Shown here piece by piece: positions 18,364-26,722 of a stretch of DNA of 64,000 nt. This DNA comes from Neolewinella lacunae. GTDB lineage: Bacteria; Bacteroidota; Bacteroidia; Chitinophagales; Saprospiraceae. Position 1 is the stretch's first letter; the number at the start of each line of letters is the position of its first letter. The notes beneath the pieces are model-generated. The model searched no databases. It was not told the origin of the DNA and was given only the letters and a program-made list of their open reading frames with translations. The position numbers and the translations under genes are program-made. The stretch covers positions 1-64,000 of the forward strand of contig NZ_JACSIT010000083.1 in NCBI RefSeq assembly GCF_014349155.1, read 5' to 3'.

Positions 18364-19293
18364 GATCGGAATTCGTTTTTCAACCACTAGGTCTTTCAAA
18401 CTGTAGTTGGGCGTACCTCCCGTTTGGCTGGCAACGTACGCCCCAACTCTACAGGCGTAAGCCAGGCTCACCGCGGGGCCCTCTCCGCCGAGGTACCGGA
18501 TCAGAAAAGCAGCCAGAAAGGCATCTCCCGCGCCAATCGAATCGGCCACTTCCACGGCAATGCCCGGGTGTTCGTAATATCCACTATGGTCCAACAGGGT
18601 TGCTCCTTTGCCGCCCCGGGTAAGTACCACCGCCCCAAGCCCAAATTTTTCTAGCATTTTACCCAGTAATTCCCTGTCATCTCCCCACCAGCCACACCAA
18701 GCGCCAATCACTCGGAGCTCCTCCTCGTTTACCTTCACCAGGTCGGCGTGGCCAAGCAATTCCCGAACCGTCTTTTCGTTAAAAAAAGGTGCCCGGAGAT
18801 TTACGTCCATTACCCGCACCCTCGCCAGAAAAAGTAGCGTCCGTAAATGGCTTAAATTGGTTTCCGACCGCGCGGCCAGGCTGCCAAAAACCAGCGCTTG
18901 CGCCATGCTTACCGCAGTTTTTGTCTCCTCACTAATGCCAATTTGATCCCACGCGACGGGGCCGTGTATCGTGTATTCCGGCGTTTCGCGGTTGCGAAAA
19001 GTCACCCCAACCGTTCCGGTCTCAAGCACTTCATCTACCGGAACGGGGAGAGCGTCCAGGCCATGTTCACGGATAAAAGCCAGGATATCTTTGCCGAGTT
19101 CGTCGCGGCCAACCCGGCTGATGATGGCACTGCGGCCACCCAAGCGTTGTACGTGGTAGGCTACGTTCAAAGGCGCACCTCCAATGCGCTTTGCGGTGGG
19201 CATCAGATCGATGAGCGTTTCCCCAAAACAAACAATGGCAGGAAAAGCCGGGCGATCGTAAAGGGGCGCGGTCGCAGGTGCAGTGGAAGTCAT
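18361..19293 (-). CDS. PfkB-family fructokinase
   Basis: 310 residues from the ATG at 19293 (MTSTAPATAP); an upstream in-frame extension would overlap the transporter gene deeply and is rejected. Ribokinase-fold landmarks: N-terminal FGETLIDLMP, the GG-containing substrate loop IGGAPLNVAYHVQRLGG (about 37-53), and the signature DSIGAGDAF with catalytic Asp257. The family phosphorylates fructose or related sugars; the linked GH32 enzyme and sugar porter point to fructose. The start codon overlaps the transporter stop by ATGA, indicating translational coupling. An exact copy of the iterated 18-bp motif encodes APATAP at the N-terminus, just before the conserved fold starts. Confidence 0.93.
   Translation of the reverse strand: MTSTAPATAPLYDRPAFPAIVCFGETLIDLMPTAKRIGGAPLNVAYHVQRLGGRSAIISRVGRDELGKDILAFIREHGLDALPVPVDEVLETGTVGVTFRNRETPEYTIHGPVAWDQIGISEETKTAVSMAQALVFGSLAARSETNLSHLRTLLFLARVRVMDVNLRAPFFNEKTVRELLGHADLVKVNEEELRVIGAWCGWWGDDRELLGKMLEKFGLGAVVLTRGGKGATLLDHSGYYEHPGIAVEVADSIGAGDAFLAAFLIRYLGGEGPAVSLAYACRVGAYVASQTGGTPNYSLKDLVVEKRIPI
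19264..19281 (+). repeat. Iterated 18-bp motif, copy 4 (inside fructokinase gene)
   Basis: Exact match lying in the unconserved N-terminal tail of the kinase, read as APATAP. Confidence 0.8.
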
Positions 19294-20690
19294 TGGGCAA
19301 TGTTGGTTTTGAGCACAGTACCGAGTGCTTCGAGCGGAATACCTTTGGTTTCGGGCATCATGCGCCAAACGAAAAGCAACTGCAGTACCATCATAAAAGC
19401 GAAAAAGGCAAACACCGGAGCGGTACCCACCGTAGAGAAAAGCACCGGCACCAGTGAAGGAATAATCGCCGCCAATACCCAGTGCACGGAAGTCCCGAAA
19501 GACGTTCCACTCGCCCGCAGGTGATTGGGGAAAATTTCGCTGAGGAACACCCAGATCACCGTACCCTGCCCAATAGCGTGTGCGGCAATGAAAACAAAAA
19601 GAAACCCGGGCACGTACCAACCCTGCCAGCCCAGCCCAAAGGCCAAAGCCACCATACTCAGAGAAATGATGTAGCCCACGGAACCGATATACATCAACTG
19701 CCGACGGCCAAACCGATCAATTAAAGCAAGACCTAGCAGGGTAAAAACCAGGTTGACCACGCCAATCCCTACGCTGCTCAATAAGGCCGAACGCTGCTCC
19801 AGCCCAGCGGCCTCGAAAATGCGGGGCGCGTAATAAAGAAAGGCATTGATCCCCGAAAACTGGTTGAACGCGGCAAGCAGAAAAGCCAGCAGAAGAGGAA
19901 ACCGGTAGCGGGTTTGGAAAATCGTCTCAGCGCTATCCGCTCGTTGGTCTTCCGCTGCTATTTCAGCCATCATTGCACCTGCGTCCGCGCCCGGATGAAT
20001 GAGCGCCAAAACCCGCTTCGCTTCCTCCGGTTGCTTGCCCCGCGTCAGGAGCCAGCGGGGCGAACGGGGCACCCCCAAAACAAGTAAGGTGTAGATGAAG
20101 GCCGGGAGCGCTTCCACCCCAATCATCCACCGCCAGGCATTTTCCCCCATTCCACTCAGCAAGTAGTTGGAAAGAAAGGCTACCAGGATGCCAAACACAA
20201 TGTTGAACTGGTAGGTGGCCACTAGCTTGCCGCGGTCCGCCGCCGGAGCAATCTCAGAGATGTAAGTCGGTGCCGCAATGGTACTGACCCCTACCGCAAT
20301 GCCCCCCAGGAAACGTAAACTGGCAAAAACCCAAGGGTCACTTACCAGGGCCGAACCCAGCGCAGAAACGAAATAGAAGACGCCAATCCAAAGAAGGGTA
20401 GTTTTTCTTCCCAGGCGGTCCGTAGGTATTCCCCCAAACAGGGCACCGGCAACCGTTCCCCAAAGCGCCGAGGCCATTACCACCAGCCCATGAAACAGCT
20501 CACCCCGCCCCCACAGCTTCTGTAAGGGAATGTCGGCCCCCGAAATCACTACGGTATCGAAGCCGAAGAGAAATCCGGCCAGAGCCACTACAACAGACCA
20601 GAATAAAATTTTACTGTTTTGCAATTTGTCAACTTTAATGTTGGCAAATGTCGACTTATGAAAAACTTTAGGGAGGTAAATTAGTACCAA
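19290..20690 (-). CDS. MFS sugar porter (probable fructose importer)
   Basis: 466 residues, 12 membrane helices, inner membrane. Sugar-porter signatures are present: GFLFGFDTVVISGA in helix 1, the RxGRR-like loop GGIPTDRLGRK, RFLGGIAVGVSTIAAPTYISEIAPA, PRSPRWLL after helix 6, QFSGINAFLYYAP in helix 7, DRFGRRQL, and PETKGIPLE at the C-terminus. The annotated start is a TTG at 20690; a second TTG at 20624 (before the conserved NSKILFWSVV) is equally possible. It lies between the regulator and the fructokinase, and its stop overlaps the kinase start by 4 bp. Import followed by phosphorylation of free fructose is the likely role (inference from context). Confidence 0.93.
   Translation of the reverse strand: MVLIYLPKVFHKSTFANIKVDKLQNSKILFWSVVVALAGFLFGFDTVVISGADIPLQKLWGRGELFHGLVVMASALWGTVAGALFGGIPTDRLGRKTTLLWIGVFYFVSALGSALVSDPWVFASLRFLGGIAVGVSTIAAPTYISEIAPAADRGKLVATYQFNIVFGILVAFLSNYLLSGMGENAWRWMIGVEALPAFIYTLLVLGVPRSPRWLLTRGKQPEEAKRVLALIHPGADAGAMMAEIAAEDQRADSAETIFQTRYRFPLLLAFLLAAFNQFSGINAFLYYAPRIFEAAGLEQRSALLSSVGIGVVNLVFTLLGLALIDRFGRRQLMYIGSVGYIISLSMVALAFGLGWQGWYVPGFLFVFIAAHAIGQGTVIWVFLSEIFPNHLRASGTSFGTSVHWVLAAIIPSLVPVLFSTVGTAPVFAFFAFMMVLQLLFVWRMMPETKGIPLEALGTVLKTNIAQ
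19975..19992 (-). repeat. Iterated 18-bp motif, copy 5 (inside sugar porter gene)
   Basis: Exact match in frame, encoding GADAGA in the cytoplasmic loop after the PRSPRWLL motif. Confidence 0.8.
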
Positions 20691-20827
20691 AGATTCTGCA
20701 CTATTGTCCCACTACGCACCAACAGGTAAATTGCTGATAATCAACAATTTAAGGCCTCCTTTTTCGCAAAAATTTGTCGACTGGTAAAATCGTCCCAAGG
20801 GCTGCGGACCATTTTGAAGGGCCGTCA

Positions 20828-22588
20828 TTATGTCCCTTGGCGGTGCCGGTCTCGAAAACCCGAAGGCGACAGTTGATAGCGGGCTTTGAAGACCTTGGCA
20901 AAGTACTCAGGAGTGGAATATCCAACGCTGTAGGCGATTTCTGCGATGGAGTCGTTGGTATCCAGCAGGAGCCTTTCGGCATTGCGCAGACGCACGTTCT
21001 CCACGTAACTGATCACCCCCTCCCCCATCAGCTCCTTGACTTTGCGGTAGAGGTGGGAGCGAGATACCCCCAACTCCTGGCAAAGATCCGTCGCTTTAAA
21101 ATCCGAATCGGCGTAGTGGGCCTCTACATAAGCAGCCATTCGTTGCAGAAAGTCGTGGTCTTCCGCCAAAAGTTCCTCCTTCCGCAGCACTTGGTCTAAT
21201 TTGGACTCCCCGCTAGCGGCAGTTTCCTCTTCCGGGTTTACCCCACCGTTGCGCTGCTGCTTTAGCAGCATCCGCTGGATACGGGAAATGAAGTATTCCA
21301 CATCAAATGGTTTGTCCTCATTAAAGGTCACCTCGTCCGCTTCGGCCATCTGCTCCGCCAGCTGCTTCAGTTGACGCTGGCTTTCGAGGATTTCCCGGTT
21401 TTTTTGCTGTAGGCTTGCATTGGCGGCTTGCTTGGTGCGTAGGGACCGAAATAAAGAAACGGCCAGAATGAACCCTCCTAGCAGCGCCGCGAGGAGCACG
21501 GTGATCAATACCCGCTGGCTGCGGTAAGTAGCCTGGAGAGATGCCAGTAGGCTGATTTCTTCGTCAATCATGACCTGCAACTTATCCACACGTTTCATCT
21601 GGTTGTGCAGGATGGTAGCGTTACTTGGTTCGATTACGATGGTCTCCAGTTTGTTCTCTTTTTGGTAGGGCAGCCCTTGCAGGATGGCCATGATCAATCG
21701 GACGGCCTCATCCCCGCCCGTGGGGTAGAGGACGGAAGCATCCAGAATGCCATCCTTAACGGCCTCGATGCCGCGGCCCGAGCCCGGGATACCATCAATT
21801 CCAATAAAAAAAAGGCTGTCCTCCAGCCCATTCTCCTGAGCAAAGGAGTGCGCCTTCTCCGCCAAGACGTCCGTGTGGGAGAAGACAATATCAATGTCCT
21901 TACTGTCAACGATCATGCGCCGCAGGGAGTCTGGGTTGTCAAACACAATATCGTCGCTGATCGCCCGTACAATGCGCAAGCCAGGGTTCGCCGAAATACC
22001 TTCGCTAAAGCCCTTCGTTCTGGCCATTCCCGGCGAGATGGTTTCGGGAATTTCTATGGCCATGATGTTTCCACCCGCCGGAAATTTGCCCGCCAAGTAC
22101 TGCCCGGCAGTACGCCCCACCTCATAATTATCCGCGCCGATAAAAGCAGTGTACAAATTGGATTCAATTTTTCGATCAATCAGCACCACCGGTATTCCTG
22201 CCTTATAAGCATCTTCCAGCACGGGGGTAAGCGGAGCTGATTCGTTGGGGGAAACCAGCAGCACATCAATCCCCTCCTCTATTAAGCCTTTGATGTGGGC
22301 AATTTGCTCCCTGCTGTTGTTGCTCGACCCCCGGAATAAAACGGACACTTCGGGGTGCAAGGACGCTTCCCGCATGACCTCTTTGTTCATCACGTCTCTC
22401 CAGCCGTCATTGCAACACTGAGAAAAACCAATCTTGATGGCGGCAGGCAACGCTTCGTTAGCCGCAGGCGAGCCGCAGGAGGACAAAGCCAGAAACACCA
22501 GCAACCGTAAGAAAATCGTAAAATAGTTGCCCAACTTAGTAATTTTCCGTGAAGGTAAGGGTTTAGCACCTTTCAACAGCCAGACCAA
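20828..22588 (-). CDS. Membrane-spanning regulator: periplasmic sugar-binding domain fused to AraC DNA-binding domain
   Basis: 586 residues. An N-terminal signal with lipobox-like LALSSC (Cys38) precedes a periplasmic-binding-protein domain (about 48-325; KIGFSQCCNDGWRDVMNKE, IDVLLVSPNESAPLTPVL, PVVLIDRK, GIDGIPGSGRGI) of the ribose/fructose-binding type. Then come a single membrane helix (360-380), a coiled coil (about 382-415), and a C-terminal AraC domain (about 480-585; DLCQELGVSRSHLYRKVKEL, SIAEIAYSVGYSTPEYFAKVFK). No histidine-kinase or receiver motif is visible. In Bacteroides, fructan loci are controlled by a hybrid two-component protein with a similar sensor but with kinase and receiver between membrane and AraC parts. 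Here binding of fructose outside would have to act directly on a tethered DNA-binding domain. The start is TTG at 22588; another TTG at 22534 is possible. Confidence 0.9.
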   Translation of the reverse strand: MVWLLKGAKPLPSRKITKLGNYFTIFLRLLVFLALSSCGSPAANEALPAAIKIGFSQCCNDGWRDVMNKEVMREASLHPEVSVLFRGSSNNSREQIAHIKGLIEEGIDVLLVSPNESAPLTPVLEDAYKAGIPVVLIDRKIESNLYTAFIGADNYEVGRTAGQYLAGKFPAGGNIMAIEIPETISPGMARTKGFSEGISANPGLRIVRAISDDIVFDNPDSLRRMIVDSKDIDIVFSHTDVLAEKAHSFAQENGLEDSLFFIGIDGIPGSGRGIEAVKDGILDASVLYPTGGDEAVRLIMAILQGLPYQKENKLETIVIEPSNATILHNQMKRVDKLQVMIDEEISLLASLQATYRSQRVLITVLLAALLGGFILAVSLFRSLRTKQAANASLQQKNREILESQRQLKQLAEQMAEADEVTFNEDKPFDVEYFISRIQRMLLKQQRNGGVNPEEETAASGESKLDQVLRKEELLAEDHDFLQRMAAYVEAHYADSDFKATDLCQELGVSRSHLYRKVKELMGEGVISYVENVRLRNAERLLLDTNDSIAEIAYSVGYSTPEYFAKVFKARYQLSPSGFRDRHRQGT

Positions 22589-22827
22589 TGACGGTCAATC
22601 ACTTAGGACCTAACAACCCCCAATACAGCGTGTCTACTAAACCAGCTTGCGGGTTTTGCCCCCAGTTCACACCGCCAAGTACTACTGCACCCCGCAGGTA
22701 ACGCTCAAGCGGCAGCAAAGCTGCTGGGGGGAGTCGAGGTGGAAACCCTAACGGCCCAGCGACGGTCAGCGCAGTTAAAAGAGCCAGCAAAAAATCGCAG
22801 CGCTAGAGTGGTTCAACTACACCCTTC

Positions 22828-23715
22828 CTAAAACACCCCCTGCAAATGCGCCTTAAAGTACGCCGCACTGTCTGCCGCACTCTGCAGCGGGTTGTGCGCA
22901 AAGTTGCCCCCTTGTTCCAGATAGTAGTACTCGAGCCCAGAGACCTGCGGGTCCGGTAAAACTTCCCGGTAGTCAATGGAGCCGTTGCCCAGCTCGGTGT
23001 AATCGCGCGATACCTTGTGCATATCTTTAATGTGCCACATCACGTAGCGGCCCGGGGCGTTTTGGATGAGTTCTTTCGGCGTGAGCTTGGAAGAATGCAT
23101 CACCCAGTACAGGTCCAGCTGGAGTTTAACCAGTGCGGGGTCGGTTTCCCTCAGAATGATGTCGTAGCCGGTTTGCCCATCGTAGTCAATGAACTCGAAG
23201 TCGTGGTTGTGGTAGGCGAAGCCCAGCCCTGCGGCATTGATCTGTTCGCCAATCCGATTCAGTTTTTCCGGAAGGCGTTGGAAAGTTTCCAGGGTTCGTT
23301 GCTCGGGGGCCATCCAGGGCCAGGTGATGTAGGGCATCCCCATGGTCGTTGCCCCTGTAATGCACTGGTCAACGAATCGCTTCAACTCGTCGTCCGTCTT
23401 GTCGAGCAAAGGATGGAACATGAAGTGGCCACTGGTGGTCGTTACATTCAGGTCTTCGAGCACCTTCCTGAATTCAGCGGAGGTATAGCCATAAATAGTG
23501 TTTTTTTCCGCCTCGTAGCCGTACACTTCAAAGTCCTGGTAGCCCATTTTGATCAGGGCTTTGAGCGTAGCCAGAGGGTCTTTGGCCATGTCTTCCCGGA
23601 CGGAAAAAAGTTGGTAACCCAGCTTCCGGTGCTGTGCAGGCACAGAAGAGGAGATTGGGAGCAAAGCGGCAGCACCGAGGAGGCTGGTCTGCGTCAGAAA
23701 AGTACGGCGATTCAT
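22828..23715 (-). CDS. Tat-exported sugar phosphate isomerase/epimerase-like TIM-barrel protein
   Basis: 295 residues. The N-terminus MNRRTFLTQTSLLGAAAL is a twin-arginine signal, so the folded protein should be exported to the periplasm. The rest is an AP_endonuc_2/xylose isomerase-like TIM barrel: GYQLFSVREDMAKDPLATL, FEVYGYEAEK, FAYHNHDFEFI, LQLDLYWVMHSS, WHIKDMHK and a C-terminal YYYLEQGG. Metal-binding Glu/His/Asp residues are present (YHNHDFEF, LDLYW, WHIKDM). The family includes inosose and 3-keto-sugar hydratases/epimerases, and the substrate cannot be assigned. It is on the same strand upstream of the fructan regulator, but 239 bp away, and has its own TACATTTG box, so it need not belong to that locus. 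Confidence 0.88.
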   Translation of the reverse strand: MNRRTFLTQTSLLGAAALLPISSSVPAQHRKLGYQLFSVREDMAKDPLATLKALIKMGYQDFEVYGYEAEKNTIYGYTSAEFRKVLEDLNVTTTSGHFMFHPLLDKTDDELKRFVDQCITGATTMGMPYITWPWMAPEQRTLETFQRLPEKLNRIGEQINAAGLGFAYHNHDFEFIDYDGQTGYDIILRETDPALVKLQLDLYWVMHSSKLTPKELIQNAPGRYVMWHIKDMHKVSRDYTELGNGSIDYREVLPDPQVSGLEYYYLEQGGNFAHNPLQSAADSAAYFKAHLQGVF

Positions 23716-23762
23716 AGTGAGATTTGCTGATCGACCGATGAAAAGGCCACCGTCGGTTTGGG

Positions 23763-23792
23763 CAAATGTAGTTGTTTAGGTCGAATCCCAAA
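23763..23792 (-). promoter_or_regulatory. Promoter of the TIM-barrel gene
   Basis: On the minus strand TTTG (23792-23789) and TACATTTG (23770-23763) are 18 bases apart, close to the -33/-7 arrangement of Bacteroidota promoters. The ATG is 47 bp downstream. Confidence 0.6.
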
Positions 23793-23795
23793 CTC

Positions 23796-24830
23796 TTACA
23801 CCTCCAACAAAAACCCCAACGTATCCACCCCATCCGCATAATCTCCCAGGCCCGGCCGTTGGGCAGCACCGAAGGGGAAAGTCGGCAGCTCCGTTTGCAG
23901 CAAGCCGGGTTGGGCCACGACGAGTTGGATCTCCTCCCTCCGCTCCAGTAACTCCGCCGCCAGGCCATCCAGGTCGGCGTAACGCGTGAAGTGCAACGTA
24001 GCAATGCGGGAGGTAATGGCGGGGTATTCCAGCAGCATCAGCGGTCCCGTCAGGTGAAAGCTTTCTTTGTTGAGCGTGGTCAGGGCGTAGTTGTAGTCAA
24101 AATTGTTCTTCCACTTGCTGTGGTTTTGCAAGTGTTTCCATTCGTGAAATACCTCCAGCAGGGGCTGGAAGTCGTAGTCCTGGGGCACGTAAAGCTTCGC
24201 TACGTTGCGGCAACCCAGACCGAAGTACTGGAAAACATCGTCGCCCAAGGCCCGCAATTCCGCTTCGCTTTCCTGGCCGGAAAGAACGGCCACGGCGTTG
24301 CGGTTCTTGCGAATGATGTGGGGGTATTTTCCAAAGTAAGCTTCGAAATAGCGCGCCGAGTTGTCCGATCCCGTGGCAATCACCGCGTCAAAGCCTTTCA
24401 GCATCGGGACGATCTCAAAGTAGTCCGCCGCCCGCGCATCGTAGCGCGCCAGCAGTTGCAGCAGGTAGGGCAAAACGTACTCGTCCTTGCTGCTCAGCTT
24501 GATCTGCGAACGGTGCCCGGCCACGTAAACACACAGGAGGTCATGAAAGCCTACCAGTGGAATATTGCCCGCCAGGACCAATCCGACGGTAAAACGCGGC
24601 TCCGTCGGCGCGTCGGCCACGGCGGGGTAATCGGCCAGCCAGCGCCGCAGCGCCGCCTCGTCTAAAAAGGCACTGGCGATGGCCTGCACCGCCGACCGCT
24701 GGTTGTCTTGGGTAAACCAGCCGTTGTGGAATTCCGTCCGCTGCTGGAGCGCCGCGAGGTACTCATCATTGTTGGCCAGCAGGTGCTGACCGAGCTGGGT
24801 GAGGGTCCTTAGTCTTTCGTCTAGTGTCAT
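23796..24830 (-). CDS. LuxC-like acyl-CoA reductase family protein
   Basis: 344 residues, cytoplasmic. The sequence follows the LuxC/acyl-CoA reductase family found widely in Bacteroidota: FTVGLVLAGNIPLVGFHDLLCVYVAGH, KLSSKDEYVLPYLLQLL, FDAVIATGSDNSARYFEAYFGKYPHIIRKNRNAVAVLSG, and the active-site region DVFQYFGLGCRNVAKLYVP with a conserved cysteine in the position of the LuxC thioester cysteine. LuxC proteins reduce activated fatty acids to aldehydes; for the shorter Bacteroidota members the substrate is not established. No luciferase, LuxE or LuxD genes are nearby. A near-consensus TATCTTCG lies about 9-16 bp upstream of the ATG. Confidence 0.85.
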   Translation of the reverse strand: MTLDERLRTLTQLGQHLLANNDEYLAALQQRTEFHNGWFTQDNQRSAVQAIASAFLDEAALRRWLADYPAVADAPTEPRFTVGLVLAGNIPLVGFHDLLCVYVAGHRSQIKLSSKDEYVLPYLLQLLARYDARAADYFEIVPMLKGFDAVIATGSDNSARYFEAYFGKYPHIIRKNRNAVAVLSGQESEAELRALGDDVFQYFGLGCRNVAKLYVPQDYDFQPLLEVFHEWKHLQNHSKWKNNFDYNYALTTLNKESFHLTGPLMLLEYPAITSRIATLHFTRYADLDGLAAELLERREEIQLVVAQPGLLQTELPTFPFGAAQRPGLGDYADGVDTLGFLLEV

Positions 24831-24886
24831 CTGGAGGGCGAAGATAGGGGCTGCAGACGAGGGTTACCGCTCTACACAGCACCCAT

Positions 24887-26347
24887 TTAGTCTCTCACCA
24901 GATCCCCCTCGGGCGTTTTAGTGACGTCGTACAGCCTAAATACCTCGTCATCAGTGATGATGTAGTAAGGAAGCGGCTTATCGTACCTACTTTTATCGAC
25001 TACCAAAAAGCGTAAACCCAAGCGGCGGTAACTCACCATCCAATTGTGATGATCCAAGGTACTGCCATCTGCAAACCACCCTCTCCGGTGTGCGTAGTAC
25101 ATATTGGTCGGGTTCATCCATACGTCGTGCACCATGATCAACTCGTCCTTCGGTACGCCAGCCGCAGTGAGTAGCGCATCTAACTCAAGGGCCGGTATTT
25201 CAGGCACCAAGTTGATGTCCCGGTAACCATAGCTCAATGGTTGATAAGCCAGGCCAAGCACAATCACCAAGGCCAGCCAGCGTGGCAACCAAGGCTGCGA
25301 CAGCATTTTCCCAGCGTAAAGTGCCATCAGCGGGATAAACGGAATGACATAGTAATTGTGCGTTGAAAAAACGGGGCCCGTCTTAAAGATAAATAATAAA
25401 AAAATGAGCGCGTAGGCCAAGGTACCTGCCAAAATCTTCCACTCCCGACGGTAAACTGCCAGAGCTACCCCCGCCAGAAAAAGGTAAGCGGGAATGGGGC
25501 CACAAAAGGCTAAGATATGAAAACGATGCAGCGAATCCCCCAAGGCATCGAAAAAGAAAATGCGAAAACCTTCGGCCAGGCTCACGGGATAAATAAGCGG
25601 CGCACATCGCGTTAATGCCTGCAAATGCGGCATCCAGGCAAAATACCACCCCGCCGAAAGAAGTCCACCAATTCCAAGAACCACAAACACATTTACCTTA
25701 CGCCGCCAAGATATTTCTCTCGTCAATACCGGAACACTCAATAGACAAATTACGACCACCGAAGGTATTTTACTCAACACCCCAAGGGCAACAAGCACTC
25801 CTCCGAGAATGAGCCACCAATGCCTACCCCGCTGTAAGTAATCATACAAAAAGTATACCCCAATGGTCACCAGCGCCACCGAAAAAGTATCCGGCATAAT
25901 CTTCCGCCCAAACATCGTGGCGATGGAACCGACCATAAAAAGCATGGAAAAAAGACCCACCGGCCGCTTCATCAACTTATCACAAAGCCCGGCAAAGAAC
26001 CAGAGCCCCAGGCAATAAACTGCCCAATTAATCAAGCGACCAATCCAGTATTCCTCCCCAAAAATATAGTACCCAAAGGTCATTAAAATTTGCAGGAAAG
26101 GAAATTCCGTCGCAAAATAATTGGGCGAGGTCTCGCCACAAATGTTCATCGTCGGGTACATGGGGTTCAAGCCCAGTTCATAAAAGTTACGGGCAATGGT
26201 TGCGGTTACCGCCTGCCGCTGAACGTGGTCCCCATGAAACGGCAGATCAAGAAAAAATAACCCGCTTAAAAAGAGTAAAACAGCCCAAAAAGCGGGGGAA
26301 AAAACGCTGCGCTCAAGGGTAATAGTGGGTAAGGTTTTAGGGAGCAT
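24887..26347 (-). CDS. GT-C (GT39/ArnT-like) membrane glycosyltransferase
   Basis: 486 residues with about 10-12 membrane helices and a short C-terminal periplasmic part. The first periplasmic loop holds the DxxxxR-like acidic motif LDLPFHGDHVQRQAV, the usual catalytic region of dolichyl/undecaprenyl-phosphate-sugar transferases. It is followed by a PTMNICGETSPNYFATEFPFLQ segment resembling the ArnT/PMT_2 family. Such enzymes move a sugar from a polyprenyl phosphate donor to protein or lipid acceptors on the outer face of the inner membrane. Substrates are unknown. No partner genes of a glycan cluster are adjacent. A TAATTTTG box (26372-26365) lies only 17 bp before the ATG, implying a very short leader. 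Confidence 0.82.
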   Translation of the reverse strand: MLPKTLPTITLERSVFSPAFWAVLLFLSGLFFLDLPFHGDHVQRQAVTATIARNFYELGLNPMYPTMNICGETSPNYFATEFPFLQILMTFGYYIFGEEYWIGRLINWAVYCLGLWFFAGLCDKLMKRPVGLFSMLFMVGSIATMFGRKIMPDTFSVALVTIGVYFLYDYLQRGRHWWLILGGVLVALGVLSKIPSVVVICLLSVPVLTREISWRRKVNVFVVLGIGGLLSAGWYFAWMPHLQALTRCAPLIYPVSLAEGFRIFFFDALGDSLHRFHILAFCGPIPAYLFLAGVALAVYRREWKILAGTLAYALIFLLFIFKTGPVFSTHNYYVIPFIPLMALYAGKMLSQPWLPRWLALVIVLGLAYQPLSYGYRDINLVPEIPALELDALLTAAGVPKDELIMVHDVWMNPTNMYYAHRRGWFADGSTLDHHNWMVSYRRLGLRFLVVDKSRYDKPLPYYIITDDEVFRLYDVTKTPEGDLVRD

Positions 26348-26722
26348 GCTTAGCTTTTAGACTACAAAATTAGTAGTTCTCTAGCAATTTGTGCCGTGGT
26401 ATTTTGTGCGCTGCCGGACATTTTTGCACGTCGCAACTCGGACTCCCAGCCTGTCCACCTCCCTGAGCAGCCTAAGTAAAAGCCCTGTAACCAGCAGCAA
26501 GTCTCGCTTTTTTGTCAGAATTCTGCGCGAAGAAGCCGCCCTTCCCAGCAGGCCACACCAGCAGTAGCGGCCCGAAGAAGGCTCACCAACCCGCTCCAAT
26601 GTCCCCAAAGACAGAAAAGGCTACCCCCTTCACCAACCCACCAAATTTTCCGTAACTTTGCGAAGCATCCACCCCAACACTACCGCAGAAGACCTCTATC
26701 TTATCACTTCAAGCTTCCTGCT
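26348..26722. other. Intergenic region with divergent promoters
   Basis: 375 bp between divergent genes. It holds TAATTTTG (minus, 26372-26365) for the glycosyltransferase and TAACTTTG (plus, 26653-26660) for the DUF4240 gene. The middle has no convincing gene; a 75-codon minus frame at 26381-26608 has no recognisable features. Confidence 0.5.
26653..26660 (+). promoter_or_regulatory. Candidate -7 box for the DUF4240 gene
   Basis: TAACTTTG fits TAnnTTTG, 62 bp upstream of the ATG. Confidence 0.45.

Noticed and set aside
19293-19620. N-terminal extension of the fructokinase frame
   Set aside because: The extra 109 residues overlap the porter gene, are unlike any kinase N-terminus, and the ATG at 19293 gives an ATGA overlap with the porter stop.
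22599-22790. 63-codon minus frame upstream of the fructan regulator
   Set aside because: No family resemblance, no promoter or ribosome-binding context; most likely random open frame in a G/C-rich gap.
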